A stretch of DNA of 64,000 bases from the NCBI RefSeq assembly GCF_001612825.1, contig NZ_BDBE01000049.1, positions 1 to 64,000 on the forward strand. The letters are read 5' to 3'. The notes under the pieces are model-generated. The model was not told where the DNA came from. It saw only the letters and a list, made by a program, of their open reading frames with translations, and did not search any database. Numbering within the stretch: position 1 is the stretch's first letter; each line of letters starts with the position of its first letter. The DNA is from Nocardia caishijiensis NBRC 108228 (lineage in GTDB: Bacteria; Actinomycetota; Actinomycetes; Mycobacteriales; Mycobacteriaceae). A program made the translations under genes and the position numbers. Below are positions 1-11,007 of this stretch, in pieces.

Positions 1-24
1 AACAAACACAGCGCTCGAACAAAC

Positions 25-47
25 TTGTCGGTGGGCACACCTAGCAT
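25..47 (+). promoter_or_regulatory. PafBC/RecA-NDp type DNA-damage promoter of uvrA
   Basis: The bases TTGTCGGTG (25-33), eight spacer bases and TAGCAT (42-47) fit the LexA-independent actinobacterial damage promoter consensus TTGTCRGTG-N8-TAnnnT exactly. It lies 57 bases upstream of the chosen uvrA start. A LexA half-site like TCGAAC sits at 15-20, but no good second half follows, so LexA control is not supported. Match seen directly; regulation by PafBC is inferred from the known motif. Confidence 0.8.
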
Positions 48-103
48 GGTTTGTGGGGGTTCATGTCCGGCGAGCGGATGACGATGGAGAAGGGATTCAC
101 CAG

Positions 104-3070
<2,967 letters not shown>

Positions 3071-3087
3071 GACACGGTGGTGCGCCG

Positions 3088-3113
3088 GGGCGGAACGGGC
3101 TACCGTTCCGCCC
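3088..3113 (+). terminator. Hairpin terminator after uvrA
   Basis: A perfect 11-bp stem, GGGCGGAACGG (3088-3098) and CCGTTCCGCCC (3103-3113), with loop GCTA, begins 17 bases after the uvrA stop. No T-tract follows, which is usual for actinobacterial terminators. Confidence 0.75.
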
Positions 3114-3277
3114 GGGACTTCCCGAAAACCCTACGAAGTGAAACGGCCATAGGTAACATTCGCCTCGCCGTCGCCGGAACACCGGGCAGTAGCGGTTTGT
3201 CGATCGACATCCAGTGGTGTCACGCGCGGCGTGGGCAGCGCGGTCGCGGATGTCGTGCAGTACGAAAGGAACGTCCC

Positions 3278-3379
3278 ATGGATGAAGCCACGATGGCGCT
3301 CATCGGTCAGATTCTGAACTTCCTCAGCGGTGGGTCCTCGCTGGCCTACGAGCCCACGACGCCGACGCCGACTGCCTGA
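3278..3379 (+). CDS. 33-residue microprotein, PTPTPT tail (copy 1)
   Basis: ATG at 3278 is preceded by GAAAGGA (3264-3270) at good spacing. The peptide has an N-terminal half that can form an amphipathic or hydrophobic helix (TMALIGQILNFLS) and ends in the Pro/Thr tail TTPTPTA. A second, related ORF follows 30 bases later with its own GAAAGGA, so the pair looks like a duplicated small-protein operon. A candidate -10 (TAACAT, 3154-3159) lies upstream. No signal peptide is evident. Family not recognised; an exported or membrane-active peptide is one possibility, but nothing proves it. Confidence 0.6.
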   Translation: MDEATMALIGQILNFLSGGSSLAYEPTTPTPTA

Positions 3380-3409
3380 CCCGGCAGCACCGAAAGGATC
3401 ACCGCAGCA

Positions 3410-3520
3410 ATGGATACCGGAAGCGCGGCGCTGCTCACCGCCCTCGCCAACATGATCTCCTCCGGCTCGGCCGTCTCGGTCACCCCGGGCCAGCCGCCGA
3501 CTCCGACCCCAACGGTCTGA
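3410..3520 (+). CDS. 36-residue microprotein, PTPTPT tail (copy 2)
   Basis: ATG at 3410, ribosome site GAAAGGA (3392-3398). Same architecture as the preceding ORF: acidic start (MDTG versus MDEA), a hydrophobic stretch (AALLTALANMISS), Gly/Ser linker, then PPTPTPTV against TTPTPTA in copy 1. The matching ribosome sites, the shared start and the shared tail are the evidence that both are real. Function unknown. A strong terminator hairpin closes the unit at 3540. Confidence 0.6.
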   Translation: MDTGSAALLTALANMISSGSAVSVTPGQPPTPTPTV

Positions 3521-3539
3521 GTCGCGCCGACGACGTAGC

Positions 3540-3580
3540 AAGATCCGCCGACACTCAGGTGTCGGCGGATCTTCGCGTTT
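3540..3580. terminator. 15-bp hairpin terminator between convergent genes
   Basis: AAGATCCGCCGACAC (3540-3554) pairs perfectly with GTGTCGGCGGATCTT (3559-3573) around loop TCAG, then CGCGTTT. It lies between the microprotein pair and the converging DUF1844 gene and can serve both directions. Confidence 0.85.
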
Positions 3581-3585
3581 CCGGC

Positions 3586-3927
3586 TCAGAACACGGGGCC
3601 GGTGTACTTCTCACCCGGGCCCGCTCCCGGCGCGTCGGGCACCGACGACGCCTCGCGGAAGGCCCGTTGCAGCGCCTGCAGGCCCTCGCGGATCGGTCCC
3701 GCGTGCGGTCCGAGGTACTCCACCGACGCGGTGACCAGCCCGGCCAGCGCGGTGATGACCCGGCGCGCCTCGTCGAGGTCGACATTGGCGCCGGTGTTCG
3801 GGTTCTCCTCGGCCAGGCCGAGCTTCTCCGCCGCCGAACTCATCAGCATCACGGCGGCCCGGCTGATCACCTCGACCGCGGGAATGTCGGCCAGGTCGCG
3901 CACGGGAGGATCGAGCTCGTCAGTCAT
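3586..3927 (-). CDS. DUF1844 family protein
   Basis: Small cytoplasmic protein of 113 residues beginning MTDELDPPVRDLADIPAVEV and carrying the family core AAVMLMSSAAEKLGL, then a helical segment DLDEARRVITALAGLV and a low-complexity Pro/Gly end. DUF1844 proteins sit next to infC in many actinobacteria; the biochemical role is not known. The ATG at 3927 is preferred to the TTG two codons upstream. A -10 TAGCCT on the minus strand (3940-3935) ends seven bases before this ATG, suggesting a leaderless transcript. It is divergent from infC, and the two promoters share about 80 bases. Confidence 0.85.
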   Translation of the reverse strand: MTDELDPPVRDLADIPAVEVISRAAVMLMSSAAEKLGLAEENPNTGANVDLDEARRVITALAGLVTASVEYLGPHAGPIREGLQALQRAFREASSVPDAPGAGPGEKYTGPVF

Positions 3928-3975
3928 GGGCAACAGGCTATCGCCAGCCCCGTGCGGGTCACCGTCGCCGGGCCG

Positions 3976-4006
3976 ATTCGGCGATAGCCGAATGCGATGC
4001 TAGACT
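3976..4006 (+). promoter_or_regulatory. infC operon promoter with overlapping palindrome
   Basis: A -10 TAGACT (4001-4006) is preceded by the perfect dyad ATTCGGC-GATA-GCCGAAT (3976-3993), which covers the -35 position and lies between infC and the divergent DUF1844 gene. Binding of a repressor here would block infC transcription. The protein is unknown. Transcription from here gives a leader of about 300 bases. Confidence 0.5.
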
Positions 4007-4209
4007 TTCCGCTGACGACCGCCCCAGGTCGTGTCATGCATGCCCCGGGGCAGATAAGTGGAGCCCGACTCCCACCGTTGCCGGCGAGCAATCGTACTGG
4101 ACAAACGGTCCCGGTCACCCGCTCACTGTGGCGGGTTCCCCGCGTGCTGGTCGCGCGGGGGTCGACACCGCGCCCTCGGGCGTCGGTGGCCGATGATCGG
4201 TCGACTCGG

Positions 4210-4249
4210 GCCCCGTCGCGGAGAAATACCGCAACGGGGCTTTCGCGTT
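4210..4249 (+). promoter_or_regulatory. Attenuator-like hairpin in the infC leader
   Basis: The 386 bases between DUF1844 and infC carry no convincing gene but several inverted repeats (for example CCCCGCG/CGCGGGG around 4138-4160). The last is GCCCCGTCGCGG (4210-4221) pairing with CCGCAACGGGGC (4229-4240), one mismatch, followed by TTTCGCGTT: an intrinsic-terminator shape 74 bases before the infC start. infC-rpmI-rplT operons are commonly controlled by leader structures, so attenuation or L20 feedback is a reasonable inference. Confidence 0.55.
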
Positions 4250-4313
4250 GAATCAGGGGTTGCAGTTATTGCGTGCGGTCGTTATGACGACACCGCTTGA
4301 CCTAGGAGGCCCC

Positions 4314-4958
<645 letters not shown>

Positions 4959-4989
4959 CACCGATCTCACCGACTAGATAGAGGAATCC

Positions 4990-5187
4990 ATGCCGAAGAA
5001 CAAGACCCACAGCGGCGCCAAGAAGCGATTCAAGGTGACCGGCCGGGGCAAGCTGCTTCGCGAGCAGGCGAACCGTCGCCACCTCCTGGAGCACAAGTCC
5101 TCCCGCCGGACTCGTCGTCTGGAAGGCACGGAGTCCGTTGCCGACGTCGACGCCCCCCGCGTGAAGCGGCTGCTCGGTCTCGCCTGA
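4990..5187 (+). CDS. rpmI: 50S ribosomal protein L35
   Basis: 65-residue basic protein starting MPKNKTHSGAKKRFKVTGRG, the L35 signature, with Arg/Lys-rich rRNA-binding middle (RRHLLEHKSSRRTRRL). GAGGAATCC just before the ATG gives a ribosome site. Second gene of the infC operon, 31 bases after infC. Confidence 0.97.
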   Translation: MPKNKTHSGAKKRFKVTGRGKLLREQANRRHLLEHKSSRRTRRLEGTESVADVDAPRVKRLLGLA

Positions 5188-5287
5188 GACCGTCGCACCC
5201 CGACGACTACGCGGCCGGGATGACCGGACGCCGACAACTACCGAATTCGGGCGCCGCCGCGCCCCCCAGATGATCAAGGACTGAAAA

Positions 5288-5674
5288 GTGGCACGCGTCA
5301 AAAGGGCTGTCAACGCTCAGAAGAAGCGCCGTTCCATCCTCGAGGCCTCCAAGGGCTACCGGGGCCAGCGTTCGCGCCTGTACCGCAAGGCCAAGGAACA
5401 GCAGCTCCACTCGCTGACCTACGCCTACCGCGACCGCAAGGCTCGCAAGGGTGACTTCCGCAAGCTGTGGATCGCTCGTATCAACGCCGCCGCGCGTCTG
5501 AACGACATCACCTACAACCGCTTCATCCAGGGCCTCAAGGCCGCTGGTGTCGAGGTGGACCGCAAGATCCTCGCCGAGCTCGCCGTCTCCGACGCCGAGG
5601 CCTTCGCCGGACTGGTCGCTGTCGCCAAGGCCGCGCTGCCCGCCGACGTCAACGCCCCGGCCTCGGCTGCCTGA
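5288..5674 (+). CDS. rplT: 50S ribosomal protein L20
   Basis: 128-residue protein with the L20 signature MARVKRAVNAQKKRRSILE and KGYRGQRSRLYRKAKEQ; it binds 23S rRNA early in 50S assembly and in many bacteria represses its own operon. GTG start at 5288 after AAGGA. The last 15 residues are a slightly extended Ala-rich end. The next gene follows almost at once. Confidence 0.97.
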   Translation: MARVKRAVNAQKKRRSILEASKGYRGQRSRLYRKAKEQQLHSLTYAYRDRKARKGDFRKLWIARINAAARLNDITYNRFIQGLKAAGVEVDRKILAELAVSDAEAFAGLVAVAKAALPADVNAPASAA

Positions 5675-5709
5675 GCTTGACGACGCACAACGATCTGTCG
5701 GAACGACCC

Positions 5710-6507
5710 GTGGACGCGCTCTCCGAGCGCAACCCGCGGGTCGTTTCGGCTGTCAAGCTCCAGCGCGCCGCGCACCGTCGCAAGACCGGGCTGTTCCTGG
5801 CCGAAGGCGCCAACGCCGTCACCGCCGCGCTGGAGACCGGCCGGGTGCGTGAGCTGTTCTACTCGCTCGCCGCGGCCGAGCGCGATGTCGCGCTGATCGC
5901 CGGTGCCGCCGCCGACGGTGTGCGCACCACGCTGGTGAGCGATCGCGCCGCCGAGCACCTGGGCGAAACCGTCACCGTGCCGGGCCTGGTCGCCGTGTGT
6001 GAGCAGCTCGATGTGCCGCTCGGCCAGATCCTCGACGGTGCGCCGCGCATGCTCGCGGTGCCCGTGGAGATCGCCGAACCCGGCAACGCGGGGACCCTCA
6101 TCCGGGTTGCCGACGCCGTCGGTGCCGACGGCGTCGTGCTCGCCGGTGACGCGGTCGACCCGCACAACGGCAAATGCGTCCGCGCCAGCGCGGGCAGCCT
6201 GTTCCACGTCCCGATCGCGCGCAGCCGCAGTATCGACGCCACCCTCGACGCGCTGTCCTCGGCCGGAATCACGCTGCTGGCGACCACCGCTCACGGTGAG
6301 GTCGACCTGGACGACGCCGACGACATCCTCACCGGGCCGGTCGCCTGGCTCTTCGGCAACGAGGCCCACGGCCTCGACCCCGCCGTCGCCGCCCGCGCCG
6401 ACCATCGCCTCCGCATCCCCATCCACGGCCGCGCCGAAAGCCTGAATCTGGCTGCGGCAGCGGCGATCTGCCTCTACGCCAACGCCCGAGTCCAGCACGC
6501 GAAGTAG
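5710..6507 (+). CDS. TrmH/SpoU-family RNA 2'-O-methyltransferase (TsnR-like)
   Basis: SAM-dependent RNA ribose methyltransferase of the SPOUT superfamily. N-terminal substrate-binding domain (residues 1-100, with KTGLFLAEG), then the knotted catalytic domain with motif 1 EPGNAGTLIRVADAVGADGV, motif 2 WLFGNEAHGL and motif 3 IPIHGRAESLNLAAAAAI. The GTG at 5710 is chosen because MDALSERNPRVVSAVKL matches the usual N-terminus; a TTG at 5677 is possible and would start three bases after rplT. Position after rplT is conserved in mycobacteria. Target nucleotide cannot be told from sequence; 23S rRNA is likely. Confidence 0.88.
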   Translation: MDALSERNPRVVSAVKLQRAAHRRKTGLFLAEGANAVTAALETGRVRELFYSLAAAERDVALIAGAAADGVRTTLVSDRAAEHLGETVTVPGLVAVCEQLDVPLGQILDGAPRMLAVPVEIAEPGNAGTLIRVADAVGADGVVLAGDAVDPHNGKCVRASAGSLFHVPIARSRSIDATLDALSSAGITLLATTAHGEVDLDDADDILTGPVAWLFGNEAHGLDPAVAARADHRLRIPIHGRAESLNLAAAAAICLYANARVQHAK

Positions 6508-6577
6508 CCGCGGCCACGTCGAGGCTGCTAGCGAACTGCTTGTCGTCGGCGACCCGCTCGGGGCTGGTTCGCTGGGC

Positions 6578-7153
6578 TCAGAGTTCCAAGCCGCACTGGA
6601 GATCGTCGAGAACGGCGGTCGACCACGGGAGTTCGATGGCATCGGGGCCTGCCACCTGCATCGCGGTCATGATGGTGAGCAGCATGCCGGTGCCGAGGAA
6701 GCGGCGGGCGTGCAGGGTGTCGGCGCCGGTGCGCTCGACGATCAGCTGATAGATGCGTCCGAAGTGCTCACGCACGTGGTCGCCGATCTCGGGATCGGCG
6801 CTGGCGGCGATGCCGTGCAGCAGGACGAGCGGTAGCTGGCGTTCGGCCAGGAACACGTCGTAGTTCATGCCGAGGTTGCGCAGCGCTTCGGCGGTGTCGG
6901 CGTCCGGCGCGATCTCGGCGCTGCGAAACACCTCCTCGATGCGGGCGCACACCTGCTGCAACACCGCAACGAACAACTGCTGTTTGGTGCCGAACAGTCG
7001 GATCACATACGGCTGGGAGACCCCCGCGCGGCGGGCCACCTCATCGGTTTTCGTTGCGGCGTACCCGGATTCGGCGAAGGCGTCGACGGCGGCGGCGAGT
7101 ACCTGGGCGCTGCGCTCGGCCGCGGTCATCCGGGTTCTCGTCGTCTCGCTCAT
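6578..7153 (-). CDS. TetR-family regulator of the divergent exporter
   Basis: 191 residues. N-terminal helix-turn-helix (VDAFAESGYAATKTDEVARR then GVSQPYVIRLFGTKQQLF), C-terminal ligand domain. GGAGGC seven bases upstream fixes the ATG at 7153; the longer reading from 7192 has no such site. Divergent from a DHA2 drug exporter with 101 bases between starts, the standard layout of a self-regulated efflux repressor. Probable operator copies are GTTATCAGT at 7193 and 7225. Confidence 0.88.
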   Translation of the reverse strand: MSETTRTRMTAAERSAQVLAAAVDAFAESGYAATKTDEVARRAGVSQPYVIRLFGTKQQLFVAVLQQVCARIEEVFRSAEIAPDADTAEALRNLGMNYDVFLAERQLPLVLLHGIAASADPEIGDHVREHFGRIYQLIVERTGADTLHARRFLGTGMLLTIMTAMQVAGPDAIELPWSTAVLDDLQCGLEL

Positions 7154-7185
7154 GTATTCGCCTCCGGTCGGTCCTCGGGTTCCTG

Positions 7186-7233
7186 TTGACATGTTATCAG
7201 TCGATGCATAATCATGAGACGGAAGTTATCAGT
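7186..7233 (+). promoter_or_regulatory. Exporter promoter with two GTTATCAGT repeats
   Basis: TTGACA (7186-7191), 17 bases, TAATCA (7209-7214; CATAAT at 7207-7212 is an alternative) form a near-consensus promoter toward the exporter. GTTATCAGT occurs at 7193-7201, inside the spacer, and again at 7225-7233, 32 bases apart (three helical turns) downstream of the -10. This is a good candidate TetR-family operator. Confidence 0.6.
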
Positions 7234-7254
7234 GAATTACAACTAGGGTGGATC

Positions 7255-8687
7255 ATGACACAGACACTCGATTCCGGCGATGCCGCGCCCGCCGACGCGC
7301 CGCCGCTCGGCAGTGCGACGACCAAGCCACTGGGGGCGGTCATCGCCGCCGTCGGCATTCCGATGTTCATGGTCACCTTGGACAACCTCGTGGTGACCAA
7401 CGCCCTGCCCGTGATCAAAACCGAACTGGGGCGTCGCTTTCGGACCTGCAGTGGTTTGTCAACGCCTACACGCTGTCGTTCGCGGCCTTGCTGCTCACGG
7501 CCTCGGCGCTCGGTGATCGCATCGGCCGCCGCAAAATATTCCTGGCGGGAATCGCGGTGTTCGTCGTCGCGTCGGCGGCCTGCGCGCTGGCCACCGAGCC
7601 GTGGATGCTGATCATCGCCCGCGCGATTCAGGGCGCCGGTGGTGCCGCGGTGATGCCGTTGTCGCTGACACTGCTCGCCGCGGCCGTGCCCGAGCGGATG
7701 CGCAGCGCCGCGATCGGGATCTGGGGAGGTCTGGCCGGGCTCGGTGTAGCGGTCGGGCCGGTGGTCGGCGGTGCCGTCGTCGAGGGGCTGAACTGGCAGT
7801 GGATCTTCTGGCTCAACGTGCCCGTCGGCTTGCTCGCGCTGCCCTTCGCCGCACGCACGCTGAGTGAATCGCGCGGTGCCGCACGCAAACTCGACCTGCC
7901 CGGTCTCGTCCTGTCCGCGGTTGGCGTGCTCGCGCTGGTGTGGGGCGTGATCCACGGCGCCGAGGACAGCTGGACCGCTCCGCAGGTGCTCGCCGCCCTG
8001 GTCGGTGGTGTCGCGCTGCTGGTCGCGTTCGTCGCCTGGGAGCACCGCACCGCCGAACCGATGCTGCCGCTGCGCATGTTCGCCAACCGGGGCCTGAGCC
8101 TGAGTTACCTCGTGTCGTTCGGGTTCTCCGCCGGTGTGTTCGGTGCCATCTTCCTGCTCGCGCAGTTCTTCCAGGTCGTGCAGGGGTATTCGCCGCTGGA
8201 GTCCGGTATCCGCACGATGCCGTGGACGATGGTCCCGATGGTGGTCGCCCCGCTGGCCGGACTCGTCGTGGACCGGGTCGGCCCGCGCGTCCTCATCGCC
8301 AGCGGCCAGGTCTGCCTGGCCGTCTCCCTGGCCTGGATGGCGCTGATCACGAGCACGGACGTCCCCTACCTCTCCTTCGTCGCGCCCTTCGTGCTCGGCG
8401 GCATCGGCATGGGCCTCACCTTCGCCCCGTCGTCGACCATCGTCATGGCCAGCGCCTCACCCGCCGACCAGGGCATGGCCTCCGGCATCAACAGCACCGT
8501 CCGCGAGGTCGGTGTCGCGATGGGCATCGCCGTCCTCGCCTCGGTCTTCGCCACCGCGGGGTCCTACACCGACCCGCAGTCCTACGTCGACGGTCTGATC
8601 CCCGCGGTCTGGGTCGGCGCCGCCCTGGTCGCCGCCGCCGCGCTCTTCGCCGCCTTCCTACCCCGCCACACCAAGCCCACCGCCTGA
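7255..8687 (+). pseudogene. DHA2-family MFS drug exporter, frameshifted
   Basis: Proton-driven efflux pump of the EmrB/QacA type, about 14 membrane helices. Reading starts at ATG 7255 (MTQTLDSGDAAPADAPP) and runs through helix 1 (LGAVIAAVGIPMFMVTLDNL) to IKTELG; the family sequence ASLSDLQWFVNAYTLSFAAL then continues in the +1 frame. Motif A-like GDRIGRRKIF and motif C region follow, to the stop at 8685. The break lies at the G4 run 7428-7431: one added G restores a 477-residue protein. Either a real inactivating deletion or an assembly error at a homopolymer. The rest of the gene shows no decay, which favours a recent event or an error. Confidence 0.85.
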
Positions 8688-8695
8688 GCCGCGCC

Positions 8696-8727
8696 GGTGG
8701 GGTCGGTATGACGACGCCGACCCCACC
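8696..8727 (+). terminator. Hairpin terminator after the exporter
   Basis: GGTGGGGTCGG (8696-8706) pairs perfectly with CCGACCCCACC (8717-8727), nine bases after the exporter stop. Confidence 0.75.
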
Positions 8728-8819
8728 GCCCGACCGGCCGCCAGTTGTCGCCGTAGCCCTGGGGTGCGGTCGCTTCGCGCTATCGTTGACCCGGCAGTCC
8801 GCACGAATGGAGTGACCGC

Positions 8820-9389
8820 ATGACCGTCCCCGCGATGCATCCTCGACCCGGCAACCTTCGCGAAGTCGCCGAGGAGATCGAGCGCGCGACCGGCCTGCAG
8901 GTCGAGATTCTGGGAGGGTCGCTCGTGATGTCACCGACCCCGCGTGGAAAACACGCGGGCACGATCCGTCGACTGCGTCACCAACTCGAATCGGTCATGC
9001 CAGAAGGGCTCGCTGCCTACGAGGTGACATCGATCGCGATGCCCGGTGATACGGACGACTACTGCACACCGGACCTCGTCGTTCTGCCCGATTCCTGGGA
9101 CACCGATGACGAATGGCTCGCCGATCCCGCCGACGTGGAACTCGCCGTCGAGGTGATCTCGAAGTCGGAGAAAGCGCACCAGATCACCGGCAAGAACGGT
9201 TGGTACGGCGCGGCGGGGGTACGCACTCTGCTGGTCATCGACCCGAGGTTCGGTCGTTGGGCGCTCTACCGCGATCCTGACGCCGGTGTGTACCCCGATC
9301 CGGTCGAGGGCGCGTTCGGTGACCCGCTCGTCCTCCCCGAGCCGCTGTCGACAGCCGTCGACACCGCCTGCCTGCCGCTCTACGGATAG
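8820..9389 (+). CDS. Uma2-family protein (DUF820, PD-(D/E)XK fold)
   Basis: 189 residues. N-terminal half GNLREVAEEIERATGLQVEI then GSLVMSPTPRGKHAG; core TPDLVVLPDSWD and VELAVEVISKSEK carry the acidic and lysine residues of the restriction-endonuclease-like active site (D, EV..S.S..). Uma2 proteins are abundant in actinobacteria and cyanobacteria and their substrate is unknown. GGAG upstream of the ATG. No toxin or antitoxin partner or methyltransferase lies beside it, so a restriction role is not supported. Confidence 0.82.
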   Translation: MTVPAMHPRPGNLREVAEEIERATGLQVEILGGSLVMSPTPRGKHAGTIRRLRHQLESVMPEGLAAYEVTSIAMPGDTDDYCTPDLVVLPDSWDTDDEWLADPADVELAVEVISKSEKAHQITGKNGWYGAAGVRTLLVIDPRFGRWALYRDPDAGVYPDPVEGAFGDPLVLPEPLSTAVDTACLPLYG

Positions 9390-9915
9390 CGCCGCACGCG
9401 GCGCACCATCAATCGAAACGAGCAGATGGGCCGGTGAGCGCCTAATCCTGGTCGCGAGGGGTTTGTGGGTGGACCTCGGGACACAGTCCGCCCACACGCG
9501 GAAACGGCCGGGGACGGGTGGGGCGGATGCCAAGGCCGCACAGCGCCAGTCCGCTGCCCGGGGCGGTGCGTCGCATGCGCCTGCCCCGGGGTGGGGTGGA
9601 GTCGCAGGTCTGTTCAGCCATCGAGTCGTCCTGTCTCGCGTCGAACACGGCGGATGTGTTTGAACGGTTGGACGGAACCCGGGGCGATTCGGTTCCCTCG
9701 AATTTCGGTTCCGTGGTGATCTTGGTGAGAACCCTCCGAAAACCGGTCTGACCTGGACTTGTCGGTCTTGGTAGCGACCTTGTGTGGGGTCCGGGAGTGC
9801 CCCCCGGTAATCCGGATGAACCGAGCGAACCCCATCCCATAGGATTTATGCAGCACCGATACGGGTAGGCAATGACGCACCCGTGAACCGATCCCCAGGG
9901 GAGAGTCGAACAATC
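9390..9915 (+). other. 526-base intergenic region with strong hairpins and the pheS promoter
   Basis: No convincing gene. Inverted repeats are dense: GCGCCG/CGGCGC (9389-9404), TGTGGGTGGAC/GTCCGCCCACA (9464-9474 with 9486-9496) and CCCGGGGC/GCCCCGGG (9557-9564 with 9583-9590). The first two may end Uma2 transcription; together they could also be a structured RNA. A -10 TAGGAT at 9840-9845 is the likely pheST promoter, giving a leader of about 65 bases. Confidence 0.5.
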
Positions 9916-10992
9916 GTGGCCGACGACAACAGTGGAGTCGAGCAGGGCGCAGGCCCGTTGGGCGCCGAACTGACCGAGGAGGCACTCGCGGCAGCGGCGG
10001 CGGAGGCCGAGAAGGCGTTCGCCGCGGCGGCCGATCTGGACGCGCTCGCGGTCGCCAAGACCGACTACATCGGCGGGAAGTCGCCGATCGCGCTGGCGCA
10101 GCGTGAGCTGGGTCGTCTACCCAAGGAAGAGAAGGCCGACGCGGGCAAGCGGGTCAACATCGCGCGCAAGCGCGTGTCGGATGCCTTCGAGGCGCGCCGC
10201 GCGGCGCTGCTGGAAGAGCGCGATCAGGCCGTGCTGGTGGCCGAGAAGATCGACGTCACCCTGCCCGCTCGTCGCCGCCCGGCCGGTGCCCGGCATCCCA
10301 TCACGGTCATCTCCGAGCAGATCGCCGACGTGTTCGTCGGCATGGGCTGGGAGGTCGCCGAGGGCCCCGAGGTCGAGACCGAGCACTTCAACTTCGACGC
10401 GCTGAACTTCCTGCCCGACCACCCGGCGCGCACCATGCAGGACACCTTCCACATCGCCCCGGAGGGGTCGCGCCAGGTGCTGCGCACCCACACCTCCCCG
10501 GTACAGGTGCGATCCATGCTGGAACGTGAGCTGCCGATCTATGTGGTGTGCCCCGGTCGCACCTTCCGCACCGACGAACTCGACGCCACCCACACCCCGG
10601 TGTTCTCCCAGGTGGAGGGCCTGGCCATCGACAAGGGCCTGACCATGGCCCACCTGCGCGGCACGCTCGACGCCTTCGCGCGCGCCCTGTTCGGTCCCGA
10701 CACCCGAACCCGTATGCGCCCCAACTACTTCCCCTTCACCGAGCCCTCGGCCGAGGTCGACGTGTGGTTCCCGGACAAGAAGGGCGGCGCGGGCTGGGTC
10801 GAGTGGGGCGGCTGCGGCATGGTCAACCCGAAGGTCCTCATCGCCAGCGGCATCGATCCCGAGGTGTACTCCGGGTTCGCGTTCGGCATGGGCATGGAGC
10901 GAACCCTGCAGTTCCGCAACGGGATTCCCGACATGCGCGACATCGTCGAGGGTGACGTGCGGTTCACCCTGCCCTTCGGTATCCGGTCGTAG
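9916..10992 (+). CDS. pheS: Phenylalanyl-tRNA synthetase alpha subunit
   Basis: Catalytic subunit of the alpha2beta2 class II synthetase that charges tRNA-Phe. 358 residues: N-terminal coiled coil (1-105), class II motif 1 region HPITVISEQIADVFVGMGWE, the loop DTFHIAPEGSRQVLRTHTSP, motif 2 GRTFRTDELDATHTPVFSQV and motif 3 with GFAFGMGMERTLQ. GTG start at 9916 chosen because it follows AGGGGAGAG at about 10 bases; the upstream GTG at 9883 has no site. pheT follows after 15 bases. Confidence 0.96.
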   Translation: MADDNSGVEQGAGPLGAELTEEALAAAAAEAEKAFAAAADLDALAVAKTDYIGGKSPIALAQRELGRLPKEEKADAGKRVNIARKRVSDAFEARRAALLEERDQAVLVAEKIDVTLPARRRPAGARHPITVISEQIADVFVGMGWEVAEGPEVETEHFNFDALNFLPDHPARTMQDTFHIAPEGSRQVLRTHTSPVQVRSMLERELPIYVVCPGRTFRTDELDATHTPVFSQVEGLAIDKGLTMAHLRGTLDAFARALFGPDTRTRMRPNYFPFTEPSAEVDVWFPDKKGGAGWVEWGGCGMVNPKVLIASGIDPEVYSGFAFGMGMERTLQFRNGIPDMRDIVEGDVRFTLPFGIRS

Positions 10993-11007
10993 AGAGAGAG
11001 CGAAAAC

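Noticed and set aside
15..30. LexA box before uvrA
   Set aside because: Only the left half TCGAAC fits; the right half does not match GTTCGA.
53..103. Longer uvrA start at GTG 53
   Set aside because: No ribosome site; extra residues do not resemble the family. GTG 104 follows GGAGAAGGG and gives the normal N-terminus.
4248..4313. infC start at the upstream ATG 4284 or further upstream
   Set aside because: These starts lie before the AGGAGG site and add residues not found in the family.
8820..9389. Uma2 protein as part of a restriction or toxin-antitoxin system
   Set aside because: No methyltransferase, antitoxin or nuclease partner adjoins it.
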